Positions 9,021-18,180 are shown, numbered from the stretch's first letter. The stretch is DNA of 64,000 bases from Paenimyroides tangerinum (GCF_003865405.1 NZ_RQVQ01000004.1:62001-126000), one strand, 5' to 3'. Notes: generated from the sequence alone by a model not told the origin. A program made the numbers and translations.

Positions 9021-10292
9021 ATGAAAAGATTCGTTTTACTTACTTTATTACTATTTGTGAATTTTTTAAATGCTCAGAATTTTAATGAATTTTTCGAAGA
9101 TAAAACCTTACGTTTAGATTATATTTTTGCAGGTAATTCTGAAAAACAACATGCTTTTTTAGATGAAATAATCCAATATGAAAATTGGTACGGAAGAAAA
9201 GTGAATTTGAATAAAGTTCTTTTAGAAGGAAATGGGCAAATTCGAGTTAAAGACGCTAAATCAAAACAGATTATTTATAAGCAAAGTTTCAGTACCTTAT
9301 TTCATGAATGGTTAACTTTAGATGTAGCTAAAAATGAAAACAAAAGTTTTGAAAATACTTTTTTAGTACCATTTCCTAAAAATGAAGTTTTTGTAGAAGT
9401 AGTTACTTTTGATAAAAATAGAAAAGAAGTTATTTTGTTGAATCACAAAGTAAATCCTAAAGATATTTTAATTAAGAAGTTGCCAAAATCATCTAACGAA
9501 AAGGTTAAAGTAATTCAAAAAGCCAAAACAGAAAATCCAATTTACGTTGCAATTGTTGCAGAAGGTTTTACGAAAGAAGAAATGCCTTTATTTATTTCTA
9601 AAGCAAAAGATGTAGCAGAAGAATTATTTAAGCACAAAGCTTTTGCAAATCATGAAGAAGTGTTTACAATTGTTGCTATTGAAACTGTTTCTCAAGAAAG
9701 TGGGGTTAGTAATCCGCATACCAATCATTGGAAAAATTCGGTCTTGAAATCAAACTTCGGAACATTTTATTCCGAACGATATTTAACTACTTCACGAATT
9801 AAAAATTTACATAATCAGTTAGCTGGAACACCTTATGATCATATTATTATTTTAGCAAATACCGATATTTATGGAGGTGGAGGAATTTTTAATGCTTATA
9901 CTTTAACAACATCAAATCATAAAAAATTTGCTCCAGTTGTGGTTCACGAATTCGGACATAGTTTTGCTGGTTTAGCTGATGAATATTTTTATGCGGTTGA
10001 TGTTTTCGAAAATACTGAAACCAATCAAATTGAACCTTGGGAGCAAAACATAACTTCATTGGCAAATTTTGATTTGAAATGGAAAAATATGCTTCAAAAA
10101 GAAACACCTATTCCAACGGAAATAAAAGATTTGGACAAATACCGAATTGGTGTTTACGAAGGTTTAGAAGGTACTGGTTTATATATTCCATCTCATGATT
10201 GCAGAATGAAAACAAATGAGGCAACAGATTTTTGTCCAGTTTGTCAACGTGCAATCGAACAATTAATTGAATTTTATACGAAACAACAATAA
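9021..10292 (+). CDS. Secreted M64-family (IgA-protease-like) zinc peptidase
   Basis: 423 residues from the ATG at 9021, which gives a clean signal peptide (M-K-R-F, hydrophobic core, cleavage after L-N-A-Q). The N-terminal ~150 residues resemble the beta-rich N-domain of M64 proteins. The catalytic zinc site is H-E-F-G-H-S-F-A-G-L-A-D-E-Y at about residue 309. Four conserved cysteine/aspartate positions occur in D-C-R-M-K and F-C-P-V-C near the end. M64 was founded on the Clostridium ramosum IgA protease, but most Bacteroidota members have no known substrate. First gene of a four-gene unit; its stop overlaps the next ATG. Confidence 0.88.
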   Translation: MKRFVLLTLLLFVNFLNAQNFNEFFEDKTLRLDYIFAGNSEKQHAFLDEIIQYENWYGRKVNLNKVLLEGNGQIRVKDAKSKQIIYKQSFSTLFHEWLTLDVAKNENKSFENTFLVPFPKNEVFVEVVTFDKNRKEVILLNHKVNPKDILIKKLPKSSNEKVKVIQKAKTENPIYVAIVAEGFTKEEMPLFISKAKDVAEELFKHKAFANHEEVFTIVAIETVSQESGVSNPHTNHWKNSVLKSNFGTFYSERYLTTSRIKNLHNQLAGTPYDHIIILANTDIYGGGGIFNAYTLTTSNHKKFAPVVVHEFGHSFAGLADEYFYAVDVFENTETNQIEPWEQNITSLANFDLKWKNMLQKETPIPTEIKDLDKYRIGVYEGLEGTGLYIPSHDCRMKTNEATDFCPVCQRAIEQLIEFYTKQQ

Positions 10293-10795
10293 TGAAAATT
10301 TTATTACTTTCCGATACACATAGTTATATCGATGACCGAATAATTAATTACGCACAACAAGCTGATGAAATTTGGCACGCAGGTGATATTGGAGATTTGA
10401 AAGTGACCGATGCTTTAAAAAAAATAAAACCTTTAAGAGCTGTTTACGGAAACATTGATGATAAAGAAGCTCGTTTAGAATTTCCTTTAAACAACAGGTT
10501 TATGTGTGAAGGAATGGATGTTTGGATTACGCATATTGGTGGTTATCCTGACAAATATAACATTGAAATTCGCGACGAAATTAAACGAAATCCTCCTCAA
10601 ATTTTTATTTGTGGACATTCGCATATATTAAAAGTTCAATTTGATAAAAAATTAAATTGTTTGCATTTAAATCCGGGAGCTTGTGGAACGCATGGTTTTC
10701 ATCAAATTCGAACGATGTTACGTTTTGAAATTAATGAAGGGAAAATATCAAATTTAGAAGTTATAGAATTAGGTTTAAGAGCAGCAAATAGATAA
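10292..10795 (+). CDS. YfcE/MJ0936-family metallophosphoesterase
   Basis: 167 residues. The calcineurin-like phosphoesterase motifs appear in order: L-S-D-T-H-S, H-A-G-D-I-G-D, Y-G-N-I-D-D (the G-N-x-D/E block), a lone histidine in W-I-T-H-I-G-G, and C-G-H-S-H. These bind a dinuclear metal centre. YfcE-like enzymes hydrolyse phosphodiesters in vitro; the physiological substrate is unknown. The ATG overlaps the M64 stop by one base (TAATG), so the pair is translationally coupled. Confidence 0.88.
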   Translation: MKILLLSDTHSYIDDRIINYAQQADEIWHAGDIGDLKVTDALKKIKPLRAVYGNIDDKEARLEFPLNNRFMCEGMDVWITHIGGYPDKYNIEIRDEIKRNPPQIFICGHSHILKVQFDKKLNCLHLNPGACGTHGFHQIRTMLRFEINEGKISNLEVIELGLRAANR

Positions 10796-10798
10796 TTT

Positions 10799-11692
10799 AT
10801 GAAAGTTTATAACACAAAAGATTGGTTAAATATGGTTTTTCGTATCCATAAATCAGATACGATTCAAAAACTTTGGCCAACCGTTTTATTAATGGGATTT
10901 TTCTCTTGGGTAGTTGCTTATGTAGAAATTGATTATCTAGAATTAACTCAAAATTCGGCGTTAAAAAACATGTCGGTTTTACATGGTGTTATTGGATTTG
11001 TTTTGTCTTTATTATTAGTTTTTAGGACAAATACAGCTTATGACCGTTGGTGGGAAGGACGAAAATCTTGGGGGAAATTAGTCAATGATTCTCGAAATTT
11101 TTTAACAAAATTAGATGCATTGCTACCAGAAGATGATAAAAAAAACCGTTCTTTTTTTGCAAATAAAGTCAAGATGTTTGCAAAAGTTCTTCATACACAT
11201 TTAACCAATGAATCGACTAAATATATGCTTGATGAAGTTGATCATCCAGAATATGATGAATATTTAAAAACACATCATCCACCCGTTTTTATTGTTGGTA
11301 AAATCAGAAAACGCATTCAAGAATTATCTATCGAAGGAATTATTAAACCCGAAGATAAATTGATTTTAGAGAATTCATTAGAAGGATTTATTGATGTTAC
11401 TGGAAGTTGCGAACGAATTAAAAATACACCAATTCCATTTGCTTACGCCTTATTTTTAAAGAAATTTATTTTTGTTTATGTAATTACTCTGCCAATGGGC
11501 TATGTGTTTACAACAGGTTATTATATCGTGCCTTTGGTAATGGTGATTTTTTATGTTTTACTTTCTTTAGAATTAATTGCGGAAGAAATTGAAGATCCGT
11601 TCAATGGTGGTTCTGATGATATTCCAACAGAGAAAATGGCGTTTAATATTGGAAAAAACGCATATAATATTTTAATGTCAAATTTTAAATAA
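10799..11692 (+). CDS. Bestrophin-family anion channel (UPF0187)
   Basis: 297 residues. The bestrophin core is clear: first helix W-P-T-V-L-L-M-G-F-F-S-W, the selectivity-neck helix with L-L-V-F-R-T-N-T-A-Y-D-R-W-W-E-G-R, and a late pair of helices ending in E-D-P-F-N (the Ca-clasp-like acidic motif of eukaryotic bestrophins). Bacterial homologues are pentameric channels in the inner membrane; ion preference varies. It starts three bases after the phosphoesterase, in the same operon as M64 and DUF2461. Confidence 0.88.
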   Translation: MKVYNTKDWLNMVFRIHKSDTIQKLWPTVLLMGFFSWVVAYVEIDYLELTQNSALKNMSVLHGVIGFVLSLLLVFRTNTAYDRWWEGRKSWGKLVNDSRNFLTKLDALLPEDDKKNRSFFANKVKMFAKVLHTHLTNESTKYMLDEVDHPEYDEYLKTHHPPVFIVGKIRKRIQELSIEGIIKPEDKLILENSLEGFIDVTGSCERIKNTPIPFAYALFLKKFIFVYVITLPMGYVFTTGYYIVPLVMVIFYVLLSLELIAEEIEDPFNGGSDDIPTEKMAFNIGKNAYNILMSNFK

Positions 11693-11697
11693 AAGCT

Positions 11698-12357
11698 ATG
11701 AAACAAGAAATATTTGATTTTTTAAGTGACATCGAAAAAAACAACAATCGCGTTTGGTTTGCCGAAAACAAACAACGTTACGAAAATTGTAAAGAAAATA
11801 TGTTGATTGATTTTAAAGAAATTTATAATCAATTAGCAGAATCGGATGCTTTAGAACCGATGAAAGCTTATCGAATTTATCGTGATGTTAGATTCTCTAA
11901 AGATAAACTTCCGTACAAAACCAATTTTTCAATGTATGTTGGAAGGCTACAACCACAGAATAGAGGCGGTTATTATTTACAAATTGAACCAGGTAAATCT
12001 TTTGTTGGTGGCGGATTTTGGGGACCAAATGCTGAAGATTTATTACGCATTCGTGAAGAAATTGCATTAGATAATGAATTGGTTCAAATTTTAAACGAAC
12101 CCACTTTCAAATCTTTTTATGGAGAAATACAAGGCGAAAGTTTGAAAACTGCCCCAAAAGGTTTTGATAAAAATCACGACCGAATCGAATTACTGCGTTT
12201 GAAACAATTTTTATTCACAAAATCTTTCTCAGATGAAGAAGTTTTAGCTTCAGATTTTAATAGAAAAGTAGTGGAAGCTTTTGATAAATTACGTCCATTT
12301 TTCGAGTATATGTCCGATGTACTTACTACCAATTCCAATGGCGAGCGCAGGTTTTAA
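11698..12357 (+). CDS. DUF2461 domain protein
   Basis: 219 residues covering the whole DUF2461 (TIGR02453) family. Typical features are the opening F-L-x-x-I-E-K-N-N-N-R-V-W-F-A-E-N-K, the R-I-Y-R-D-V-R-F-S-K-D-K-x-P-Y-K-T-N block around 60-80, and the G-G-G-F-W-G-P segment. No function is established; the fold and conserved basic residues do not justify a catalytic call. It is cytoplasmic (no signal peptide) and the last gene of its operon, five bases after the bestrophin gene, followed by a perfect hairpin. Confidence 0.85.
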   Translation: MKQEIFDFLSDIEKNNNRVWFAENKQRYENCKENMLIDFKEIYNQLAESDALEPMKAYRIYRDVRFSKDKLPYKTNFSMYVGRLQPQNRGGYYLQIEPGKSFVGGGFWGPNAEDLLRIREEIALDNELVQILNEPTFKSFYGEIQGESLKTAPKGFDKNHDRIELLRLKQFLFTKSFSDEEVLASDFNRKVVEAFDKLRPFFEYMSDVLTTNSNGERRF

Positions 12358-12450
12358 AAAGAAAAAGCGGTATCATGAAAATGATACCGCTTTTATAACC
12401 AAAAAAAACACTTATGAAAAACTCAAAAATAATTTTATTTCCTTTTGAGC
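12358..12450 (-). ncRNA. Candidate small RNA, ~90 nt
   Basis: A perfect -7 box TATATTTG (minus strand, 12455-12462) with TTTG 21 bp upstream (12484-12487) would start a transcript near 12450. It would read through a 7-bp hairpin (CTCAAAA / TTTTGAG, 12422-12448) and stop at the perfect 14-bp terminator at 12363-12394. The minus strand has no meaningful reading frame here. On the plus strand, 12414-12473 encodes a 19-codon frame beginning M-K-N-S-K-I-I, so a peptide on the other strand cannot be excluded. The transcript is inferred from the promoter and terminator alone. Confidence 0.4.
12363..12394. terminator. Bidirectional terminator with GAAA tetraloop
   Basis: Perfect 14-bp stem, AAAAGCGGTATCAT / ATGATACCGCTTTT, closed by GAAA (12377-12380). 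Read on the minus strand it is followed by TTTTTCTTTTT-like sequence, so it can end both the DUF2461 operon and a minus-strand transcript from the promoter at 12455-12487. Confidence 0.85.
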
Positions 12451-12454
12451 TTTA

Positions 12455-12487
12455 CAAATATAGCAATAATTAATCGTAACTTCCAAA
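12455..12487 (-). promoter_or_regulatory. Promoter for the candidate small RNA
   Basis: TTTG (12484-12487), 21 bp, then TATATTTG (12455-12462) on the minus strand. It lies just past the stop of the LytTR regulator and points away from it, so it does not serve that gene. Confidence 0.5.
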
Positions 12488-12519
12488 CTTATTCAAAAGA
12501 AACTCGTAATAAATTATTG

Positions 12520-13209
12520 TTAAATTTTTTTTAGCGCTTCTAATGTTTCAGATTTGTATGTTTCTCCGATCGGAATTAAAATGCTATCTATTTCAATTTG
12601 TTTGTTTTGTATGTTTTTAATTCGCTTAATCGGAATTATAAACGATCGATGAATTCTTATAAAATCTTTTGCAGGTAAGGTTTCTAATATTGCTTTCATT
12701 GACATTCGAGCCACAATTTTAGGTTGATTATCGATATAAATCTGAATATAGTCATCTAAACCTTCGATGTATTGAATGTCTTTTAAATAGATTTTATTCA
12801 ATTTATAATCTGCTCGTATCATAATAAAGGAATCTTCATTTTTATTTGATATGAGTTTCTTTACTTTAATCACTTTTTCAACAGCTTCTTTAAAGCGGTC
12901 AAAACTTATCGGTTTCATTATATAATCAATCGCACTTACATTAAAACCTTCAAGCGCATATTGATCATAGGCAGTAGTGAAAATAACCATTACCTTTTTA
13001 TTTAAAGATTTATAGAAATCAATTCCGTTTTGTTGAGGCATTTCGATATCCAAAAAGATCAAATCAATTTCGTTATCATTTATATATGTTTTAGCTTCTG
13101 AAAGATTAGTAAATGTTTTTTCAAGATTGATTTCTTCAATTTTATCACAATGATGCGCTAAAATTTTCAGAGCTAAAGGTTCATCATCAATTGCAATTGC
13201 TTTTATCAT
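12520..13209 (-). CDS. LytTR-family response regulator
   Basis: 229 residues. Receiver domain at 1-120 with the acidic pair I-D-D-E-P, phosphoacceptor D54 in I-F-L-D-I-E-M-P, the T-T-A-Y switch threonine and K in I-M-K-P-I. LytTR DNA-binding domain at about 130-229 with F-I-x-I-H-R-S-F-I-I-P. Its ATG overlaps the stop of the sensor kinase gene by four bases (ATGA), as expected for a co-translated two-component pair. Target genes cannot be read from the sequence; the adjacent FUSC gene has its own terminator and need not belong to the regulon. Confidence 0.92.
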   Translation of the reverse strand: MIKAIAIDDEPLALKILAHHCDKIEEINLEKTFTNLSEAKTYINDNEIDLIFLDIEMPQQNGIDFYKSLNKKVMVIFTTAYDQYALEGFNVSAIDYIMKPISFDRFKEAVEKVIKVKKLISNKNEDSFIMIRADYKLNKIYLKDIQYIEGLDDYIQIYIDNQPKIVARMSMKAILETLPAKDFIRIHRSFIIPIKRIKNIQNKQIEIDSILIPIGETYKSETLEALKKI

Positions 13210-14249
13210 TGTAAATTTAATTTTAATTCAAGATTATATATTTCTTCAGTTTCGTTAATTGTTAATTGATGCTTATCTGGATATAAATAATTTAAACGTA
13301 ACATCGTATTTTCTAAACCAGTTTCTGTTTTTTGTTTCTCATGAACATTTTTGACAGTTTTAGAATTGGAAACATTCAATAATAAAAAGCCATCATTTAT
13401 ATTAATATTGATTGTAATAAACGATTTCTTTTCAGGATTTAAACCGTATTTAAAGGCATTTTCTATGAACGGAATCAATAGTAAAGGAGCAATTTTATTT
13501 TGATTAAAATCACCTTCTTTATTAAGATTAAAATTTGTAGAATCAACCATTCGTAGTTTTTGTAAATCGATATAATCTTCAATGTATTTCATTTCTTTAT
13601 TTAAAGTAACAAAATCGTTAGAACTTTCAGTGACTACATAACGCATAATACTTGATAATTTCAAGATTGCATCTGGCGCTTCGTCCGATTTTTCTAAAGA
13701 CAACGCATACAAACTATTTAATGTGTTAAATAAAAAATGTGGATTGATTTGTGCTTTTAAATAAGAAACTTCTGATTTTAATTTTTCGTCATTAATCGCA
13801 GACATTTGTATATTTAATCTTAATAGAATCGAAATACAAAACGAAATAATGAATTGATAGGCATTTCTATCCATCAGAATTCGCATGAATTGAAAATCGT
13901 TATTTCTGCCGCCTTTATGACCTTTTTTTCTTAGAGGAAAATTTTCTGGGCGAATGCCATTGTCCTGAATTAAAATTTCGGGTACTTTAATTACGACAAT
14001 AAAAAATAAGATTACAATGGAATAATAAATGAAATATCTTTTTGTAAAATAGAATTTTGGAATTAAATAAAAATAATTCAAATAGAAAAAAATAACTACG
14101 AGTATCGTTGCAGTAAATCTTCTTTGGAAGAAAACGGAATTCATCATTGATTCACCCGTTTTAAAATCATGTGAACCAATAATAGGAATACAAATTAAAA
14201 CTATAGAAACAAAAATTATTAGTGCTAATTGCCTCGGTTTATATGTCAT
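13206..14249 (-). CDS. LytS/YehU-type sensor histidine kinase
   Basis: 347 residues. About four N-terminal transmembrane helices (residues 8-28, 46-65, 72-92 and 130-148). A short cytoplasmic coiled region then leads into the His_kinase domain (PF06580) with phospho-His171 in A-Q-I-N-P-H-F-L-F-N-T-L-N-S-L. The ATP domain carries N in F-I-E-N-A-F-K-Y-G and a G-L-E-N-T-M-R-L box. No periplasmic sensor domain is present, so the stimulus is probably sensed within or near the membrane. A basic loop K-K-G-H-K-G-G-R at 108-115 is unusual. Partner of the downstream LytTR regulator. Confidence 0.9.
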   Translation of the reverse strand: MTYKPRQLALIIFVSIVLICIPIIGSHDFKTGESMMNSVFFQRRFTATILVVIFFYLNYFYLIPKFYFTKRYFIYYSIVILFFIVVIKVPEILIQDNGIRPENFPLRKKGHKGGRNNDFQFMRILMDRNAYQFIISFCISILLRLNIQMSAINDEKLKSEVSYLKAQINPHFLFNTLNSLYALSLEKSDEAPDAILKLSSIMRYVVTESSNDFVTLNKEMKYIEDYIDLQKLRMVDSTNFNLNKEGDFNQNKIAPLLLIPFIENAFKYGLNPEKKSFITINININDGFLLLNVSNSKTVKNVHEKQKTETGLENTMLRLNYLYPDKHQLTINETEEIYNLELKLNLQ

Positions 14250-14546
14250 TTTTGTTGTAAAATTACTAAATAGTTTTCAATAATATAATCTGTGAAAAAT
14301 ATTACTTCGTTGATTATGAATTATTTTAATCTAATTTCTTTTTTATTTTAAAATATAAAATTGTATATTCGCAAACGAAGTTTAGAAAATCACTTATTTA
14401 GTATATTAAGTAATTGATTTCAATATGATTATATCTTTAAAAACTGAGAAATTGGTTTGAAAGTCAAAATATTTTTAAAATAATCGCTAAATAGATTATT
14501 AATTCTGAACAATTTAATGAAAATAATTTCATGTAATTGTTATCTC
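14250..14546. other. Intergenic region upstream of the sensor kinase
   Basis: About 300 bases with no coding frame. It should hold the promoter of the minus-strand kinase/regulator pair, but I see no perfect TAnnTTTG in the right place. On the plus strand a near-match TATATTCG (14364-14371) could start a short transcript ending at the hairpin at 14547-14580; this is too weak to call. Confidence 0.3.
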
Positions 14547-14580
14547 AAAAAAGGTCACTCATATAATGAGCGACCTTTTT
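14547..14580. terminator. Terminator of the FUSC gene
   Basis: AAAAAAGGTC and GACCTTTTTT arms enclose an inner CTCAT/ATGAG stem with one A-C mismatch. A-rich and T-rich flanks make it usable on both strands; the minus-strand FUSC gene ends at its edge. Confidence 0.8.
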
Positions 14581-16790
14581 TAGTTTTTAAACTTTTTTGA
14601 TGTGTTTACAATTTGTTCGGAAATGTTTATCATCCAAATCAATTGGTCAATAATTAACTGCGATTCTTCCAATCTACGAATGCGTTCTTCTGGAGTTAAA
14701 TCACTATTTTCGATTTCTTCTCGACGTAATTTCTTAATCTGCAAAAAGCTTCCTTCAAATTTCTTTAAATCATTTTCTGAAATCAAATCATAATGTGCAT
14801 TTCGATGAATGAATTTATCGGCTAAATCTAAATTATATAAAACTTTATCCATAACAATTCCAAAAGCTTGTGAAGCTTCTGTAGTTTGATGCGATTGAAT
14901 ATATATTCCAACAGAAGCGGCAGCAGAAATCAGAGTTTGATTTAAAACCGTAAGTTCATAAATTTCGGCTTTGTTTTTTTGTCTTGATTTTGGTTCTTGA
15001 CTCATTCTTTGAAATGAAGCCATCAGATTACCAACTTCAATAAACGCATTTTTTCTTGCCAATTTATATTCTAAAGGTGGTTCTCCTTTTTGAATGTAGT
15101 ATTTCTTGATTTCTTCAACATATTTCCTATTTGCTAAAATACATTTAGACATAAATTTTTTTACGTGTAAATGTTCCCAAGACGGCCAAATCAAATGAGT
15201 TGCAAGTAAAGCTAAACCAGCTGCCAATGCCGTATCAATAATTCGGAACAACAACATGCTATTGTAATTTGGAGTTAAAATTCCGTACATGAAAATCACG
15301 TAAGTTGTCAGAAAAATCACACCAATTTTATAATCAGAATGGGTTAGCCAGTTTCCAATAATCATGGTAATAAAGGTCAATATTAAAAGTACAGTTACAT
15401 TATCTACAAAATATAATGTTGTAAATGCAATTATACCACCAATTATGGTTCCGTAAACACGACTAAATGAACGACTTTTTGTTAAGCCATAATCTGGTTT
15501 CATGATTACAACTAAAGTCATCAAAATCCAATATTCGTTTTGTAAGGGTAAAATTTGACCTAAAATATAACCAATTAATAAGGTTAAAGTTAATCTAGTT
15601 GCATGTCGAAAAATGGAAGACGAGAAATTTAAATTCTCCGTTAATGTTGAAAAGCGATAATGTTGCGGAGTTAAAAATTTTTCCAAATCTTTGTATTTCC
15701 CACGTAATTCATCCGTGTTTACACGTCCTTTAATTACACGTTCAAGACCTTTAATTTTTTCAACTTGTCGTTCTGCATAATGTAAAACGTTATTGAAAGT
15801 TACAATTTCTTCTTTATCATCAGACCAATTTTGTTTTTTCTGAAATTCATCTAAATGCAATTTGATTGCCTTAATTTGATTTCCTAACGAAACTGGTGAA
15901 TGATAATCTTTATTCAATTTTATGCAATATGAAAGTTCATGTAAACTCAAAGCAAAATTTTCTGCAAGTTTTTGATATTCATTAATAAGACTTGGATCGT
16001 TTTTAAAAAGCTCATGAATTCTTTTATGATCAAATGAATTAGAAGTTGCGATTTCAAGAATTTCTATTAATGAAGTCAAAGAAATCAGTAACTTTCTATT
16101 GTTTGAAGAGTTGCTGCTATTTGCATTATTTCGAATTAAAAATTCGCGAATACTTTCATGATATTCGTTTAATTTAATTTGAATTTCAAGTTGTTTTTTA
16201 ATGGTTTTATTTTTGTTTGTATTTTCATTCCAAAGCGAAGCTCGTAAATCCAAATATTCAGCTGTTTGTTCGATGCAATTTGCAATTTCTAGATAGATGT
16301 ATCTTTTTGGTTTAAAGACATAGAAAATTAAAGAAACAATTAAATAAATCATTCCTCCAGCCAATAAAAGCAAACTGTTTTTGATTAAATCCCAACCTTG
16401 ATAATCTCTGATGAACGCTAAACTTACGGTTAATAAACAAACAAAAGATATAAGGTTTGCTCGATGGCCATAAATAGAAATCATCGTAGAAAAAAATATG
16501 ATGAAAATAAAAACGGGATAAAATAGAATTGGATAAGGTTTTGTAAATCCTAATAAAAAAGTGATTAAAGCAACACAAATACTTCCAAGTATTAATCCGT
16601 TTATTTTATGTTTTAAATTACTTTGAATATCTGTTGGAGCGTTTAAAATTGCACCAATTGAAAGAGCAAATGCAATATAGAAATTATCTGTTTCGTGAAA
16701 AAAGAGAAAAGGTAAACTACCTGCAACTGCAACTTTTATAGCATCATACAAATGATTGTCGCTGATTTTTTTTACAATTTTTTGGTACAT
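14580..16790 (-). CDS. FUSC/YccS-family inner-membrane protein
   Basis: 736 residues. Two blocks of hydrophobic helices (about 15-155 and 395-535), each followed by a long, mostly helical cytoplasmic region, is the arrangement of YccS/YhfK and the fusaric-acid-resistance (FUSC) proteins. The second membrane block contains the family hallmark E-Y-W-I-L-M-T-L-V-V-I-M-K-P-D-Y-G followed by R-x-x-G-T-I-I-G-G. Relatives are proposed aromatic-acid or cell-envelope exporters, mostly untested. It stands alone, with no periplasmic adaptor (AaeA/HlyD) gene next to it, so it may act as a standalone membrane protein. Confidence 0.85.
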   Translation of the reverse strand: MYQKIVKKISDNHLYDAIKVAVAGSLPFLFFHETDNFYIAFALSIGAILNAPTDIQSNLKHKINGLILGSICVALITFLLGFTKPYPILFYPVFIFIIFFSTMISIYGHRANLISFVCLLTVSLAFIRDYQGWDLIKNSLLLLAGGMIYLIVSLIFYVFKPKRYIYLEIANCIEQTAEYLDLRASLWNENTNKNKTIKKQLEIQIKLNEYHESIREFLIRNNANSSNSSNNRKLLISLTSLIEILEIATSNSFDHKRIHELFKNDPSLINEYQKLAENFALSLHELSYCIKLNKDYHSPVSLGNQIKAIKLHLDEFQKKQNWSDDKEEIVTFNNVLHYAERQVEKIKGLERVIKGRVNTDELRGKYKDLEKFLTPQHYRFSTLTENLNFSSSIFRHATRLTLTLLIGYILGQILPLQNEYWILMTLVVIMKPDYGLTKSRSFSRVYGTIIGGIIAFTTLYFVDNVTVLLILTFITMIIGNWLTHSDYKIGVIFLTTYVIFMYGILTPNYNSMLLFRIIDTALAAGLALLATHLIWPSWEHLHVKKFMSKCILANRKYVEEIKKYYIQKGEPPLEYKLARKNAFIEVGNLMASFQRMSQEPKSRQKNKAEIYELTVLNQTLISAAASVGIYIQSHQTTEASQAFGIVMDKVLYNLDLADKFIHRNAHYDLISENDLKKFEGSFLQIKKLRREEIENSDLTPEERIRRLEESQLIIDQLIWMINISEQIVNTSKKFKN

Positions 16791-16902
16791 ATTTAATTAA
16801 AAAGTGGAATTTGCGTTTTATATATTTTTCTTTTTGAAATATATAACAATATATTTTTATAAACTATATGTAGATTCAAATAACAATACAATAAAAAATG
16901 TT

Positions 16903-16910
16903 TAATTTTG
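16903..16910 (+). promoter_or_regulatory. Putative -7 promoter element of def
   Basis: TAATTTTG fits TAnnTTTG, 43 bases before the def ATG. Confidence 0.5.
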
Positions 16911-16953
16911 CACGGTCTAAAAATTTAGATGATTAAATTTAAACTAAATCGAA

Positions 16954-17541
16954 ATGATATTACCTATAGTTGGATATGGTGATCCCGTATTACGTAAAGA
17001 AGGAATTGAAATCGCTAAAGATTATCCAAATTTACAAGAACTTATTGAAAATATGTTCCAAACCATGGAAAATGCTTCAGGAGTTGGTTTAGCGGCACCT
17101 CAAATTGGTTTAGCAATCCGTTTGTTTGTTATTGATTGTAGTCCGTTTGGAGAAGATGAAGATTTATCTGAAGAAGAAAGGAATTTATTAAAAACATTTA
17201 GAAAAACGTTTATAAATGCTAAAATCACTAAAGAAGAAGGTGAAGAATGGGCTTTTAATGAAGGTTGTTTAAGTATTCCGAATGTAAGAGAAGATGTAAT
17301 GCGTAAACCAATCATTACAATTGAATATTTCAATGAAAATTTTGAAAAATTTACTGAAGTTTATGATGGTTTTGCAGCTCGAGTTATTCAACATGAATAC
17401 GATCACATTCAAGGAATTTTGTTTACTGATAAAATTTCTACTCTAAAAAAGAAATTAAACGCGAAAAGATTACAAAACATCATGGATGGGAAAGTTCATC
17501 CTGATTATAAAATGAAATTCATAAACAAAAAAGGTCGATAA
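16954..17541 (+). CDS. def: Peptide deformylase
   Basis: 195 residues, typical. It removes the N-formyl group from nascent proteins. The three motifs are all present: G-V-G-L-A-A-P-Q-I-G (43-52), E-G-C-L-S-I-P (metal cysteine) and H-E-Y-D-H-I-Q-G (metal histidines with catalytic glutamate). An acidic insertion after F-G-E-D-E-D-L-S-E-E-E between motifs 1 and 2 is common in Bacteroidota. The downstream DUF5606 and mazG genes follow in the same direction, a frequent flavobacterial arrangement. Confidence 0.97.
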   Translation: MILPIVGYGDPVLRKEGIEIAKDYPNLQELIENMFQTMENASGVGLAAPQIGLAIRLFVIDCSPFGEDEDLSEEERNLLKTFRKTFINAKITKEEGEEWAFNEGCLSIPNVREDVMRKPIITIEYFNENFEKFTEVYDGFAARVIQHEYDHIQGILFTDKISTLKKKLNAKRLQNIMDGKVHPDYKMKFINKKGR

Positions 17542-17599
17542 TATTTGGTTTTTAATTTCAAATTAAGATATTTGTGACCGTATTAATAAAAGAAGAAAA

Positions 17600-18106
17600 A
17601 TGAGCGTAGAAAAAGTATTAGCTATTTCTGGGAAACCAGGTTTATACGAATTAAAAATTCAAACTAGATCAGGATTTATTGCTGAATCTTTAGTTGATGG
17701 AAAAAAATTAACAGTTGGTTTAAGAAGTAACGTAAGTTTATTATCTGAAATCTCAATATATACTCAAACTGGAGAAATTAAATTATTCGAAATCTTCGGA
17801 AGAATTGCGAATAAAGAATCTAATGGTCCTGCAATTTCTCACAAAGCATCAGATGCAGAATTAGTAGCTTATTTTGCTGGAATCGTTCCTGATTACGATG
17901 CTGATAGAGTTTATGTTTCAGATATTAAAAAAGTTTTCAGCTGGTATAACATGATGCAAAAAGCTAACATGGTTGCTGTATTTAATGGTCCAGTTCAAAC
18001 AAGTACTGTTTTTGACGAAGCTGAAGTTATTGAAGAGGTTGCTACTGAAGAAAAACCTAAAGCTAAAAAAGCAACTAAGCCAAAAGCTAAAAAAGAAGAA
18101 GAATAA
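17600..18106 (+). CDS. DUF5606 domain protein
   Basis: 168 residues. The N-terminal ~130 form the DUF5606 domain, which I associate with Bacteroidota: it opens V-L-A-I-S-G-K-P-G-L-Y-E-L, a small SH3-like beta domain, followed by the helix containing K-K-V-F-S-W-Y-N-M-M. The tail from about 140 is low-complexity Ala/Lys/Glu/Pro (A-K-K-A-T-K-P-K-A-K-K-E-E-E), which may bind nucleic acid or be a flexible linker. No function is established. It sits between def and mazG and ends in a strong terminator. Confidence 0.85.
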   Translation: MSVEKVLAISGKPGLYELKIQTRSGFIAESLVDGKKLTVGLRSNVSLLSEISIYTQTGEIKLFEIFGRIANKESNGPAISHKASDAELVAYFAGIVPDYDADRVYVSDIKKVFSWYNMMQKANMVAVFNGPVQTSTVFDEAEVIEEVATEEKPKAKKATKPKAKKEEE

Positions 18107-18126
18107 ATTTCGATTCGAAATATTTT

Positions 18127-18157
18127 AAGAAATCCTGCCAATTGTGCAGGATTTCTT
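18127..18157 (+). terminator. Terminator after the DUF5606 gene
   Basis: Perfect 12-bp stem AAGAAATCCTGC / GCAGGATTTCTT, 7-base loop, followed by ATTTTT. Confidence 0.8.
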
Positions 18158-18180
18158 ATTTTTACAAATAAAATAGAACT

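Noticed and set aside
12414..12473. 19-codon plus-strand gene
   Set aside because: Not called as a CDS: no promoter on that strand and no recognisable product. It is kept only as an alternative to the small RNA.
14364..14580. Plus-strand small RNA from TATATTCG to the hairpin at 14547
   Set aside because: The -7 match is imperfect, no -33 is seen, and the hairpin is already explained as the terminator of the FUSC gene.
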